The notes under the pieces are model-generated. The model saw nothing but the letters and a program-made list of their open reading frames with translations. It ran no database searches and was not told where the DNA came from. Source: Microvirga puerhi (lineage in GTDB: Bacteria; Pseudomonadota; Alphaproteobacteria; Rhizobiales; Beijerinckiaceae). Taken from it: a DNA stretch of 64,000 nt. This document shows, in pieces, positions 1 to 8,371 of the stretch. The translations under genes were made by a program, and so were the position numbers. The DNA lies in assembly GCF_020089865.1 (NCBI RefSeq), contig NZ_JAIRBM010000015.1, positions 1 to 64,000 on the forward strand, given 5' to 3'. Position 1 is the stretch's first letter. The number at the start of each line of letters is the position of its first letter.

Positions 1-237
1 CTGCAGATGCTTGGGATCCGACACATTCGAACGAGGCCTTACACGCCGAAAACCAATGGCAAGGCCGAGCGCTTCATCCAAACGCTCCTGCGCGAGTGGG
101 CTTACGCGATCCCGTTCAGCTCAGCGGATGCTCGGGTCACTGACCTGCCGAGATGGCTGACCTGGTACAATCAACAGCGCCCGCATGGTAGCCTCGGTCG
201 ACGAACACCGGCTCAGGCTCTCGCCGGAACAACCTGA
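1..237 (+). CDS. IS481-family transposase, C-terminal fragment (cut by window edge)
   Basis: The frame is open from the first base and ends at TGA 235-237, so only the last 78 codons are visible. The residues match the end of an rve/DDE integrase core of IS481 type: a YTPKTNGKAERF block with the presumed catalytic Glu, followed by WYNQQRPHGSLGRRTP, the usual IS481/IS3-like tail. Whether the upstream part is intact cannot be seen. I could not recognise a right-end inverted repeat in the next 70 bases, so the element boundary is open. It marks the edge of an accessory region. Confidence 0.8.
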   Translation: MQMLGIRHIRTRPYTPKTNGKAERFIQTLLREWAYAIPFSSADARVTDLPRWLTWYNQQRPHGSLGRRTPAQALAGTT

Positions 238-307
238 TCAGAACTCACACTTAGATCGAAGCTCCTAGGTACAGATTATGGCCAACCGGACGGCCATGGT
301 CGCAATC

Positions 308-679
308 TCAGAGGGCGCGTCTTTTCAACAAGGTCCCATGCCCCAGCGCCGCGTTCTGTATGCGGCGCTCCTGCAGCACGATATCCTGAAACATGTCGAT
401 AGCTGCGAGAGTTCGTGCTCGCGACGCGGCAATTAAGGCAAAGTCGCGGGCAGAAAAGCGGTCCGCGACCCGGACTAGCGTCCGGCAGTGCTCCTCGACG
501 ATGCTCTTTGCTGCACCGAGCTGCAGATCAAGATCGCTCCCGGCCGCCTCTCTACAAGCGTGAAGAACCGCGCCGATCAGATCCTCGTCGGAATAAAGCC
601 CCGTATAGTGAAGGACCCTATATCGGGCGCCGTCCAGAAAATGCTTGATGTCACGCCGCCAAGCGTTGTCATTCGTCAT
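308..679 (-). CDS. hypothetical protein, helical
   Basis: This is a 123-residue protein of unknown function. I chose the internal ATG at 679 (MTNDNAWRRDIKHF). The frame continues upstream for 37 codons, but those are Arg/Pro-rich and do not look like a protein N-terminus. The body is amphipathic and helical, with no membrane segment, signal peptide or recognised motif. It ends in a basic tail. It lies between the transposase tail and the mucR-like gene with no evident partner. It may be a strain-specific orphan. The reading frame is supported by codon composition rather than homology. Confidence 0.5.
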   Translation of the reverse strand: MTNDNAWRRDIKHFLDGARYRVLHYTGLYSDEDLIGAVLHACREAAGSDLDLQLGAAKSIVEEHCRTLVRVADRFSARDFALIAASRARTLAAIDMFQDIVLQERRIQNAALGHGTLLKRRAL

Positions 680-857
680 CCGCGGACCCACGATCGTTGC
701 TCGCCTCGGGAACCTCCCTAGACGAGGAAACGGCCTGATCCGTAACGATCGTCTTAACAAAAGGCGATTCGCGGGTTTCTTCTCTCGCAAGGAAGATTGT
801 TTTTAAGGCACTAGGTGCCTTCGATGAGTTGGCTCGCCTCCTGCTCCAACGATGCGC

Positions 858-890
858 CAAAAAGAAAGCCCGCCGAGAAGCGGGCTTCCT
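858..890 (-). terminator. Rho-independent terminator of the mucR-like gene
   Basis: The 7-bp stem AGCCCGC/GCGGGCT (867-873 with 880-886) has a six-base loop. On the minus strand it is followed by a T-rich tract. It lies about 30 bases beyond the stop codon of the MucR-like gene. Confidence 0.75.
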
Positions 891-917
891 TCACCACAAT
901 TAGCGGATCGAACGAGA

Positions 918-1382
918 TCATGCCGCCTTCTTGCTACGGCGTCCCTTCGCTGCGACTGGCTTCTCTGTCTCCGATTTGCGACGCTGCTGCCCAAGGCCCA
1001 TGGTCTTCGCAAGTTCGGAACGTGCCTTCGCGTAATTCGGAGCAACCATCGGATAATCTCGGGGAAGATCCCACTTGGCGCGATACTGCTCGGGCGTCAT
1101 GTTATAGGTAGTGCGTAGATGGCGCTTCAGAGACTTGAACTTCTTGCCATCCTCGAGACAGACGATGAAATCCGGGGTGATGGACTTCTTGACCGGAATG
1201 GCGGGCGTCAAAGCGGTCTGAGGCTCTTCCACAATGCCCTGTGCAGTCTTCGTCAGAGCGCTATGAACGGAATTGAGAAGCGATGGCAGATCGGCAGCCG
1301 GAACGGAGTTGTTGCTCACATAAGCTGAGACGATGTCAGCGGCGAGCTCAACGAAGCTTAGAGAGTTTACGTTCTCGGTCAT
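918..1382 (-). CDS. MucR/Ros family transcriptional regulator
   Basis: This 154-residue protein is the usual size for MucR/Ros regulators, which bind AT-rich promoter DNA and control exopolysaccharide, motility and surface genes in Hyphomicrobiales. The conserved core [15 protein letters not shown]...TPEQYRAKW is clear. The start was put at ATG 1382 (MTENVNS), which has an AAGGA-like site upstream; a GTG 21 bases earlier is less typical. Of the zinc ligands of Ros, Cys75 and His88 are present. The second Cys is Asp78 and the second His position is Thr92/Tyr93, so metal binding is doubtful. The C-terminus is Lys/Arg-rich. A terminator follows the gene, so it is probably monocistronic. Confidence 0.9.
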   Translation of the reverse strand: MTENVNSLSFVELAADIVSAYVSNNSVPAADLPSLLNSVHSALTKTAQGIVEEPQTALTPAIPVKKSITPDFIVCLEDGKKFKSLKRHLRTTYNMTPEQYRAKWDLPRDYPMVAPNYAKARSELAKTMGLGQQRRKSETEKPVAAKGRRSKKAA

Positions 1383-1803
1383 AGTCTTGTTATCCTTGGC
1401 CACGCAGGAACCATAGTGATTGATAGTCTGAGGAATATTATTCTGCTACGATCATCAGGATTATGCATCACGTCGTTGTCAAATCCTGAGACACAAGGCC
1501 GAAATATGTCCGAAATCCAGATTTGGCAAGCTCCTAATTGAGAATGTTCTCTGACTGTTCTGACATTTATTATCACAAAGTGGTCAAAATCACATAACTA
1601 GCGTAAAACTATATCCACGGCAGAAGCGCCTGTGCCAGACCAATAGCCAGTTCCTCGGCAAGTATTCTATCGCGTGAGGAAGTCGGAGACGTATCGACAA
1701 CTCTTCGGACCCCGTGCACAGTCGATTTGACTGATCAAAGCCTTCTGATCTTGCGGATCGGCCGTTGACGCATGCGAGCCCTCGCAAACTTCGAGAACAA
1801 ACA
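1383..1803. promoter_or_regulatory. AT-rich divergent intergenic region
   Basis: These 421 bases separate the minus-strand MucR-like gene from the plus-strand aldo/keto reductase. The stretch around 1430-1610 is noticeably AT-rich for this genome. MucR proteins bind AT-rich DNA, often their own promoters, so autoregulation is plausible. I found no convincing coding sequence or exact operator here. Confidence 0.4.
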
Positions 1804-2643
1804 ATGAGAAACAACCCTTTCGGCTCCGGCGGGCCCCTTGTTTCTGCAATAGGCCAAGGTACTTGGCGCCTCGACGAGGGAGATCGATCGAGCGCGATAG
1901 CCGCTCTCCGCATTGGGCTCGACAGCGGCATGACCCATATCGATACGGCAGAGATGTACGGGGAGGCCGAGCCGCTTGTGAAGGAGGCCCTCGGGAACCG
2001 CCGCGACGAGGTATTTCTCGTATCCAAGGTTCTGCCGCAGAATGCATCCCGCCGCGGGACGGTTGCTGCCTGTGAGCGGTCCCTCCGGCGCCTGGGGACC
2101 GACCGCCTAGATTGCTATCTGCTCCATTGGCGCGGCAACTATCCTCTGGAAGAGACCATCGCAGCCTTTGAGACTCTACGGGCCGGCGGAAAGATCCTGT
2201 CCTGGGGCGTCAGCAATTTTGACAAGGAGGATTTGGAAGAAACTGCATCGATTGCTGGTCCGGGCCGGATCGCTTGCAATCAGGTCCTGTATCATCTCGA
2301 AGAACGGGCAATTGAGCATGCAGTCATTCCCTGGTGCGAGCGCAATGGGGTTGCTGTCGTCGCCTATTCACCGTTCGGGCATGGCGAATTCCCCAGCCTT
2401 CGGACGGACAAGGGGAAGGTCCTCGCCCGAATCGCCGCCAGGCACGACGCAACGCCGCGCCAAGTTGCTCTCGCCTTCCTGACTCATCGAGCGACTATCT
2501 TTACAATTCCCAAAGCCGGCTCTCCGGATCACGCGCGTGAAAACGCAGCAGCCGGCAATCTTGCTCTTTCTGAGGCAGAGTTCATGGAGATAGACAAGGC
2601 ATTTCCTCGCGGTCCTCGACCACGAGCCCTTCCGATGATCTGA
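1804..2643 (+). CDS. aldo/keto reductase
   Basis: This 279-residue NADPH-dependent oxidoreductase of the AKR TIM-barrel family probably reduces small aldehydes or ketones in the cytoplasm. The tetrad is visible: Asp47 and Tyr52 in DTAEMYG, Lys75 in LVSKV, and His108 in YLLHW. The GVSNF strand-loop and the C-terminal IPKAGSPDHARENAAA cofactor segment are also present. The ATG at 1804 was preferred over one 13 codons upstream because the family normally begins just before the first strand. The substrate cannot be deduced. It stands alone between regulatory DNA and a membrane protein gene. Confidence 0.9.
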   Translation: MRNNPFGSGGPLVSAIGQGTWRLDEGDRSSAIAALRIGLDSGMTHIDTAEMYGEAEPLVKEALGNRRDEVFLVSKVLPQNASRRGTVAACERSLRRLGTDRLDCYLLHWRGNYPLEETIAAFETLRAGGKILSWGVSNFDKEDLEETASIAGPGRIACNQVLYHLEERAIEHAVIPWCERNGVAVVAYSPFGHGEFPSLRTDKGKVLARIAARHDATPRQVALAFLTHRATIFTIPKAGSPDHARENAAAGNLALSEAEFMEIDKAFPRGPRPRALPMI

Positions 2644-2737
2644 GCATCGAACAGCCACATTTGAGCCCTGCGTACGGGCTCCTTCAGGACGATTTCTCCT
2701 GCGCGATCGCAGGATTGCCTGATGGAGAACATAGACG

Positions 2738-3373
2738 ATGACTCCTGCTATGTTGGGCTTGTTGGCATTTGCCGCTCTCGTGGCCATCTGGCTCGCTAGT
2801 ATACTGGCAATTTTTCTCAGGAGACGACATACGGCGCGCCTTCGGTCTCTCGCGACGGCATTGAAGAACGATTATCATGGCGATGTACACAGCCAGCGCA
2901 TGATCGATGATGCGTCGAGGACCTACCTGGAGCGCAGCGCTGCTTTCGCTTTCCCGGTCATCATTCCAGTGACGATTTTGGCTCTCGCCGTTATAGGCCT
3001 CATTCGACGCCTCCGGAGGCAAACCCTGTTCTCTCCGTTGGAAGGGGTGGAATGGGCGCGCTTTCGCGATCAGGAAGCCAAGCTTGCGGTTGAAGCTGCC
3101 CATGGATTGGGCACCGTTAGAGCAGATCCCCGTTTCAGGCGTCTTGTCGAGCTCGCTGTCGAGGTTGAGATGATGCGCTCGCCCTTCCTATCTCTGTCCA
3201 CGACCGTTCTCTCTGCTCTCCCACTCCTGCTCTACGCTTTGGCCTATGGTGGACGGGAGGCACTTATGATCCTGCCCCGGATCACCCTTCATCTGGCAGG
3301 AGCGTTCCGACCGCTCTTACGATCGCCTACGGAGCCCCAGAAGTCAGGTGTGACAGAACCAACCAAGCGATGA
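2738..3373 (+). CDS. hypothetical membrane protein
   Basis: This 211-residue protein has a strong N-terminal membrane segment (about 5-27, followed by RRRH) and a second around 68-88 followed by basic residues. A further hydrophobic stretch lies near 150-170. The regions between are charged and probably cytoplasmic. I recognise no family. Its 3' end overlaps the 3' end of a small opposite-strand membrane protein gene by 47 bases, so the pair is convergent. Confidence 0.6.
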   Translation: MTPAMLGLLAFAALVAIWLASILAIFLRRRHTARLRSLATALKNDYHGDVHSQRMIDDASRTYLERSAAFAFPVIIPVTILALAVIGLIRRLRRQTLFSPLEGVEWARFRDQEAKLAVEAAHGLGTVRADPRFRRLVELAVEVEMMRSPFLSLSTTVLSALPLLLYALAYGGREALMILPRITLHLAGAFRPLLRSPTEPQKSGVTEPTKR

Positions 3374-3599
3374 AGCAGATAATCGAGGCCTCAGGGATCA
3401 GGAGGCCAAGGACGGTCCAGCGGTGGACACGATGCTCCCAGGCGTGGGTCTGATGCTCCACCTCCTCCGTCAATGGCGCCTTCAGGAGCGTCCTGAATCG
3501 CCTGCGGGCATAATATCCCATGGCAAGCACCAAAGGACACAGCCAGGCAAAGATGACGGCCAGATCCCACATAAGGTTGCGATATTGTGCGACGGTCAC
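3327..3599 (-). CDS. small membrane protein, two predicted helices
   Basis: This is a 90-residue protein with hydrophobic segments at about 10-30 (LAVIFAWLCPLVLAMGYY) and 65-85, separated by a basic/acidic loop. The layout resembles many small uncharacterised alphaproteobacterial membrane proteins. The start is the GTG at 3599, which has a GAGGGG ribosome site nine bases upstream; a GTG nine codons further out lacks one. It is convergent with, and overlaps, the preceding membrane protein. The function is unknown. Confidence 0.5.
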   Translation of the reverse strand: MTVAQYRNLMWDLAVIFAWLCPLVLAMGYYARRRFRTLLKAPLTEEVEHQTHAWEHRVHRWTVLGLLIPEASIICFIAWLVLSHLTSGAP

Positions 3600-4100
3600 C
3601 TTAGCGTCCCCCTCTGCTCCGGCCACTCATGCGATCTGTATCGCGTTCAGCGCCGGGAGGCTGCAACCAGGATGTAGGTCAAGTCGAGCATTTTTGTGCC
3701 TGTATGACACAAACGTTTAGTCGCCAGAACACTGTAGCGCCTCTTTTGGTTCCAGGGAAAACCCTTGGATTCAACTCCGACTGCTGCAGAACCATACCCG
3801 GAAAGATCAGCTCTCTCGGTCGCGAAAAATTGTGCCCTACTGGTGCCGTTCGCAGAGAGGACGAACATCCTATGACGGCCGCCCGTTGGTCGACAAATTG
3901 TCGCCAATGCCGGAGAGTCAAGGCTCAGACCCACCTATACCGCCGATGATGGTCGGCCTGAACCTCGGTCTGTTTCGCCATGGCTGCGGAGAGCTGGCAA
4001 CACGCACATGTGACAGTAGTGGCATGGTCTGCACGTCGGAGACGTTAAGAGCGCTCTGCCGTCGCGCCTCCAACGAACCGCCTCGAAAAGAACAGGAGGC
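3600..4100. other. gap without a supported gene
   Basis: Frames of 80-106 codons exist on both strands, but none shows a ribosome site, recognisable domain or protein-like composition. I see no RNA gene or strong terminator. Confidence 0.4.
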
Positions 4101-4298
4101 TTAAAAACTGGAAGAAGGAGGCATGCAGCTGTTTGTACGGCGCGTCTCGATGCTTGCGATCTTCTGCTCAACGAGATCAGCCAGGGCGCTTTCGCGCGAC
4201 AGTGCCCGCAAGTCCTGAGCGGCTTCCTTCAGCTCCTGCAATGTAGCACCGTCGATCAGCTGGCGTTCTGCAATATCTAGAGCGTCATCAAATTCCAT
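4101..4298 (-). CDS. small hypothetical protein
   Basis: This is a 65-residue helical protein (MEFDDALDIAERQLIDGATL...) with regular amphipathic heptad-like spacing for about 50 residues and a short polar tail containing one Cys. An AGGAACC sequence lies at ribosome-site distance before the ATG. Composition and start support a real small gene. No family was recognised and no operon partner is evident. Confidence 0.5.
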   Translation of the reverse strand: MEFDDALDIAERQLIDGATLQELKEAAQDLRALSRESALADLVEQKIASIETRRTNSCMPPSSSF

Positions 4299-4885
4299 GT
4301 TGGTTCCTATTCAAAATGATGAGTGGGAAAGAGCATCCCGATTGCGGCAAAGCTTGGCCGCTCCTGAAGCACCCTTGAGGTAATTCACGGACCGACCTGC
4401 GTAAGAAAAGGGCCGCTGAGGCCAGCGACCCGAAGTTGGGAATGATATTCCAGAGGGAACGACACGAGAGGAAGAACAATCGCGTCCTCCTCGAGATGGT
4501 GACGCTTGCCAAATTTCGCCACAGATCGAAACGCCGATGAGGCATGCGCAGGACGCATTGGAGCAGTTGGCTATCACTTAGCGACTGGAAGCTCACGCGT
4601 AGCTGTCATCGGCCGCCCAAGTCGGTCATCCCTGATTGCAATTCTCGGATAGTTGACACTTCGAAAGGCATACAAAAACGGCAACTGCTGCACACAAATA
4701 TCTTCTTTCACGTTACCTCTGAAAGGCGAGTTGCACCCCTTTGTCAGGATTGTTATCAGAGCGCTTGAAGTGCAATCTGCATCTGCCGTGAAACACTCGA
4801 AGGGGACGCCCCATGTCAATATCCTTCGACACACGCGAGTTAAGCTAAAGCGAACTTACTTCGGAGTCGCGTCAGTCGCAGCGAT
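4299..4885. other. gap without an intact gene; possible decayed coding remnant
   Basis: Between 4330 and 4560 one minus-strand frame reads KFGKRHHLEEDAIVLPL, reminiscent of the His/Glu pattern of hemerythrin-like proteins, but stops soon after. The flanking frames are not protein-like. No RNA gene was seen. Confidence 0.25.
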
Positions 4886-5815
4886 GTGACTTGCCGACTC
4901 ATTTCTGATGCGCCGCAATGGTCTGACCTGCTTGCGCACGTGCCTTACCCGCATGTGACGCAAGGCTTTGCCTACGGCGAGGGCAAACGAGCCAATGGAT
5001 GGAGCGTTGCGCGGATCGCGTTCGAATTACGCGGCGAGATCGCCGCAATCTGCCAAATTCAGGAATGGTGGATTGCGGGTCTCCATCTTGCATCTCGAAT
5101 TAGCCGCGGGCCACTGTTTCTCGATCCAGTGCCGGATGTCGAAACCATCATCAGTATTTATCGGCAGCTGAGAAACGGTTGGGGGCGAATCCTGACCGGT
5201 CCCCTGCTGATAACTCCAGCGTTGCCCAGCTCGAAAGAGAACGAAGAACTTCTTCAACGTATCGGCTACCGGCGCCGTCACACTCTGGGTTGGCACTCGG
5301 CGCAGATTGACCTCGGCCCTAGCGAAGAAGAGATCTTTCGAGGGTTCTCCTCTACATTCCGCAACCTATCGCGAAGGGCCGAGAAACAGGATCTCACCCT
5401 CGAATTATCGAATAATCCCGAGGCGATTGACTGGCTGATCGGAAATTACAGCGACCGTATGAGTGCGCTCGGTGTGAAGCACGGCGATCATGCATTCTTC
5501 AGAGCGCTCGCAACGTCCGCAGGATGTGAGTTCTTCCTTCTGCGCGCCATGCTCAATAGAGAACCTGTCGGTGGAACGGCGCTGATCCATGCTGGACGTG
5601 TGAGCGAATACAACGTCGCCTGGCATCATCCATCCGCTCGAAGCCTCAATGTGGGCCATTACTTGATATGGAATGCAATTCGCGAAGCAAAACGCCGCGG
5701 CGCGCTCGTATTCGATGTCGGCGGTCTTGCCGGCGTTGAAAGCGGTTTTTCCACATTCAAACGAGCTCTACACGGCAAAGAGTACCAACTGCTCGATGAA
5801 CATATTTCCATCTAG
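4886..5815 (+). CDS. FemAB/GNAT-like acyl- or aminoacyltransferase
   Basis: This 309-residue protein has the double-GNAT layout of FemAB-like proteins and their BioF2-type acetyltransferase relatives. An N-terminal half begins WSDLLAHVPYPHVTQGFAYGE, and a C-terminal half contains YNVAWHHPSARSLNVGHYLIW, a segment that opens the acyl-CoA-fold helix. FDVGGLAG and GFSTFKRAL near the end are typical of this family. Such proteins transfer amino acids or acyl groups to cell-wall, lipid or polysaccharide precursors; the substrate here is unknown. The frame starts at GTG 4886. An overlapping ATG at 4884 is in another frame and runs straight into TGA. It is a single gene. Confidence 0.75.
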   Translation: MTCRLISDAPQWSDLLAHVPYPHVTQGFAYGEGKRANGWSVARIAFELRGEIAAICQIQEWWIAGLHLASRISRGPLFLDPVPDVETIISIYRQLRNGWGRILTGPLLITPALPSSKENEELLQRIGYRRRHTLGWHSAQIDLGPSEEEIFRGFSSTFRNLSRRAEKQDLTLELSNNPEAIDWLIGNYSDRMSALGVKHGDHAFFRALATSAGCEFFLLRAMLNREPVGGTALIHAGRVSEYNVAWHHPSARSLNVGHYLIWNAIREAKRRGALVFDVGGLAGVESGFSTFKRALHGKEYQLLDEHISI

Positions 5816-6006
5816 ATCTTGCAAGCAACTTTAAACAACTCCATTCGAAGACAGAAGAGCAAGGGACTTGCAGAAGGTTTTTTGGCGCCTCGCAGGATAC
5901 GAAGTTTCTTGAACCTTAGTAGTAAGTAAAGGGTGCGCTTGGCAGTAGCGTTGCGCATTGATGTTATATATCTTGCCGCCTCATCCTCCCTAGCAGGACT
6001 CTCCAG

Positions 6007-6441
6007 ATGAGACTGGCTATCCTCTGCGTTCTGTTTTTTGCGGCGATCGGAGCAATCGCCGTCTTGGTCCAATTTCCTTTCTCGCAACTCAAGAAAGAGT
6101 ATGCCTGGGTCGACAGAGCGCTCGTTGAAAGAAGCGATACGGTCCTCAAGGATAAGTCCGGCGATAGCACGTTCTGCTATATTGGCCCTCAAGCCTTTCC
6201 GGTCTCGACCGCCAGGGCGCAGTTTCCCACCTATTGGATTGAGCCATTTGCCAGCGACGGTCTTGCCGATACGACAGGCACCTGGACGCTCGCGATTGCC
6301 TCAAAAGCAAAGAACATCGTAGCCCTTCGAGCGAGCGGCACTGAGCGGGATCAAAAGTTCCCGGAAGATGTCTCCTGTGGCGCGACGCTTACGCTGACGC
6401 CTACAGGTAAGGAATGGACCGTTCTCGCCGACAAGAGTTGA
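6007..6441 (+). CDS. hypothetical exported or membrane-anchored protein
   Basis: This 144-residue protein begins with a hydrophobic helix (residues 2-22, LAILCVLFFAAIGAIAVLV) without an obvious cleavage motif, so it may be a signal anchor. The rest is a compact polar domain with two Cys (in STFCYIG and VSCGATL) that could form a disulfide outside the cytoplasm. No family was recognised. It is convergent with the Old Yellow Enzyme gene 19 bases downstream. Confidence 0.6.
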   Translation: MRLAILCVLFFAAIGAIAVLVQFPFSQLKKEYAWVDRALVERSDTVLKDKSGDSTFCYIGPQAFPVSTARAQFPTYWIEPFASDGLADTTGTWTLAIASKAKNIVALRASGTERDQKFPEDVSCGATLTLTPTGKEWTVLADKS

Positions 6442-6460
6442 TCGGACAGTCGGCTCTCAA

Positions 6461-7573
6461 CTAGTCATCTGCGCGGACCTCGAAGAGGCTGGGGAACTGT
6501 CCTGGCTGAGAGCGGAGATACTGGTTTGGAGCCTTTACGGCCGCTCCAAAATGCGCAGCTGCATGCCACGGCCAGTGCGGATCATACAGGATGGCGCGAG
6601 CAATGGCGATGAGATCAGCATCACCCGTATTGAGAATTGCCTCCGCTTGCACGTAGTCAGTGATGAGGCCCACGGCCACAATGGGCATTCCAACCGACTT
6701 GATCGCGCGAGCGAGGGGCACTTGATAACTGGGACCGACCGGAATTCGCTGCCCCGAGGAAAGACCACCACTTGAGACGTGAATGGCGCCGCATCCGCGC
6801 GTCTTGAGGGCCTCTGCGAAAACCCTCGTTTCTTCGATCGTCCAGCCACCATCCACCCAGTCCGTGCCGGAGACTCGCACTGTCACGGGCCTCTCTGCCG
6901 GAAACGCTTCTCGAACACTATCGAAAACCTCGAGCGGGAAGCGCATCCGGTTCTCAAGCGAACCTCCATAGTCATCGTCCCGTTGGTTGGAGAGCGGCGA
7001 GAGAAATTGATGGAGCAGATAGCCATGGGCAGCATGAATCTGCACCGCATCCAGACCGAGCCGGGCCGCGCGCCGCGTTGCATCCGCAAATGCATTCCGA
7101 ACTCGCGCGAGTCCATTGCGGTCGAGCGCGGTGGGAGGGTTATCCCCGATATTGAAGGGCACCGCCGATGGCGCTTCCGTCTGCCAACCATTGACATTAT
7201 CCGGGGCAAGCTGCTTGCCGCCTCTCCAGGGAACCTCAGTCGATGCTTTGCGCCCGGCATGCCCCAGCTGAATGGCTATCGGCATCTCGGACCAGCGCCG
7301 GAGACTGTTCAACACGCTGCGCATCGCCGCTTCACACTCATCCGAATAGAGACCGACATCCGCATAGGTGATGCGCCCCTCGGGCAGAACAGCCGTTGCT
7401 TCGATGGTGAGAAGTCCGGCGCCAGAAAGCGCGAGCTGGCCCAGATGAATGATGTGCCAATCGGTCATGCAGCCATTCTCGGCGGAATATTGACACATAG
7501 GCGCGATCACGATGCGGTTGGCGAGTTCGAACGTCCCGATTGAGTAGGGTGTGAAGAGTTTTGCGCGTGCCAT
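6461..7573 (-). CDS. NADH:flavin oxidoreductase, YqjM-like Old Yellow Enzyme
   Basis: This 370-residue FMN-dependent ene-reductase of the Old Yellow Enzyme class reduces activated C=C bonds with NAD(P)H in the cytoplasm. The YqjM-type residues are in place: Cys27 and Tyr29 in MCQYS, His180 and His183 in IHAAHGYLLHQF, and Tyr185. The family signature continues with SPLSNQRDDDYGGSLENR. The phosphate-binding end (GLITDYVQAE...LIAIARAIL) is complete, so the enzyme should be functional. A GGGAGAG site precedes the ATG. The physiological substrate is unknown; detoxification of electrophiles is the common guess. Confidence 0.93.
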   Translation of the reverse strand: MARAKLFTPYSIGTFELANRIVIAPMCQYSAENGCMTDWHIIHLGQLALSGAGLLTIEATAVLPEGRITYADVGLYSDECEAAMRSVLNSLRRWSEMPIAIQLGHAGRKASTEVPWRGGKQLAPDNVNGWQTEAPSAVPFNIGDNPPTALDRNGLARVRNAFADATRRAARLGLDAVQIHAAHGYLLHQFLSPLSNQRDDDYGGSLENRMRFPLEVFDSVREAFPAERPVTVRVSGTDWVDGGWTIEETRVFAEALKTRGCGAIHVSSGGLSSGQRIPVGPSYQVPLARAIKSVGMPIVAVGLITDYVQAEAILNTGDADLIAIARAILYDPHWPWHAAAHFGAAVKAPNQYLRSQPGQFPSLFEVRADD

Positions 7574-7890
7574 AGAATCTCTCCCGGTCCATAGAATGGG
7601 TATCTATAAATGCCCTTTCGCTCAAGCGCATCAGGATACGGAAGGTCCCCCCAGACCAATCTGTGGACGCTTGCCCATATCGGCTAGGATCGCACTCTTC
7701 AGGATCTCCCTAATCCTCTGAGTGCTCGCACGCTGAAAGAGCCGCAGCCGCTCCCTCTTAGCTTGGCCGCAACCATCAGTCTCCGCAAGGATTGGAAGGG
7801 CAAGGAGTTATTGGCACCATTGCGGCATGAATGACCGGCCGAATTGGGCACGAGCGGATCACAAGGCTCACACGAAAAGGAGCACGACAA
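7574..7890. other. gap, divergent intergenic region
   Basis: These 317 bases separate the minus-strand ene-reductase and the plus-strand small protein at 7891. I see no coding sequence with a convincing start and no RNA gene. It must hold both promoters, but I cannot place them. Confidence 0.35.
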
Positions 7891-8136
7891 ATGCAGATCA
7901 GTGAGACGGCGTGTGAGATTCTAGATTTCTTTCGTCAGACACACCGCAAGCCAGGTGCGCGCATGACAATGGCGACGTTGGATGCGCACTTTGGCGCGGA
8001 CCCCGCCATCGCGGTAGCCGTTTCGGAGTTGATCCATCTCGGATATGTCATGGCCCCCGATGCCGAGACGGTCGAATTGACGGATCTCGGATTCGACGCG
8101 ATTCACCGCGGAGCTTACCGCGTCAAGCTTGACTGA
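7891..8136 (+). CDS. small hypothetical protein, possible winged-helix fold
   Basis: This is an 81-residue protein. The ATG at 7891 has an AAAAGGAG site eight bases upstream and was chosen over an in-frame ATG 20 codons earlier. The sequence alternates helices with a terminal strand-like ELTDLGFDAI segment, resembling a small winged-helix domain of the kind that ends in a beta wing; this is inference. It lies about 235 bases before the ClpK-like gene on the same strand and may belong to that stress locus. Confidence 0.6.
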   Translation: MQISETACEILDFFRQTHRKPGARMTMATLDAHFGADPAIAVAVSELIHLGYVMAPDAETVELTDLGFDAIHRGAYRVKLD

Positions 8137-8371
8137 CCACGCGCATTGCTACCCCGAACGTCCAACTGTGAAGATTTCGTTGGCGATCGAGATTCATGAT
8201 GACTACAGCCAGCACTTGGTGAACGATCCATTCCGCAGCTTTAGCCTTACAGCTGCCTACCTTGCGGTTGCTAATATGGTTGATCACGTCGAACCGGCAC
8301 GCCGACCAAACGAGCTCTTAGATGGTCGGGCGTAGTCTGATTGCGCAACGGACTCATCTTGGAGCGGAACC

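Noticed and set aside
4653..4889. 78-codon frame ending at the start of the FemAB/GNAT-like gene
   Set aside because: The composition is mixed, it has no ribosome site, and the overlap ATGTGA is a chance stop.
8129..8335. 68-codon frame between the small protein and clpK, starting at TTG
   Set aside because: It begins inside the previous gene's last codons, has no ribosome site and shows no family; kept out of the list.
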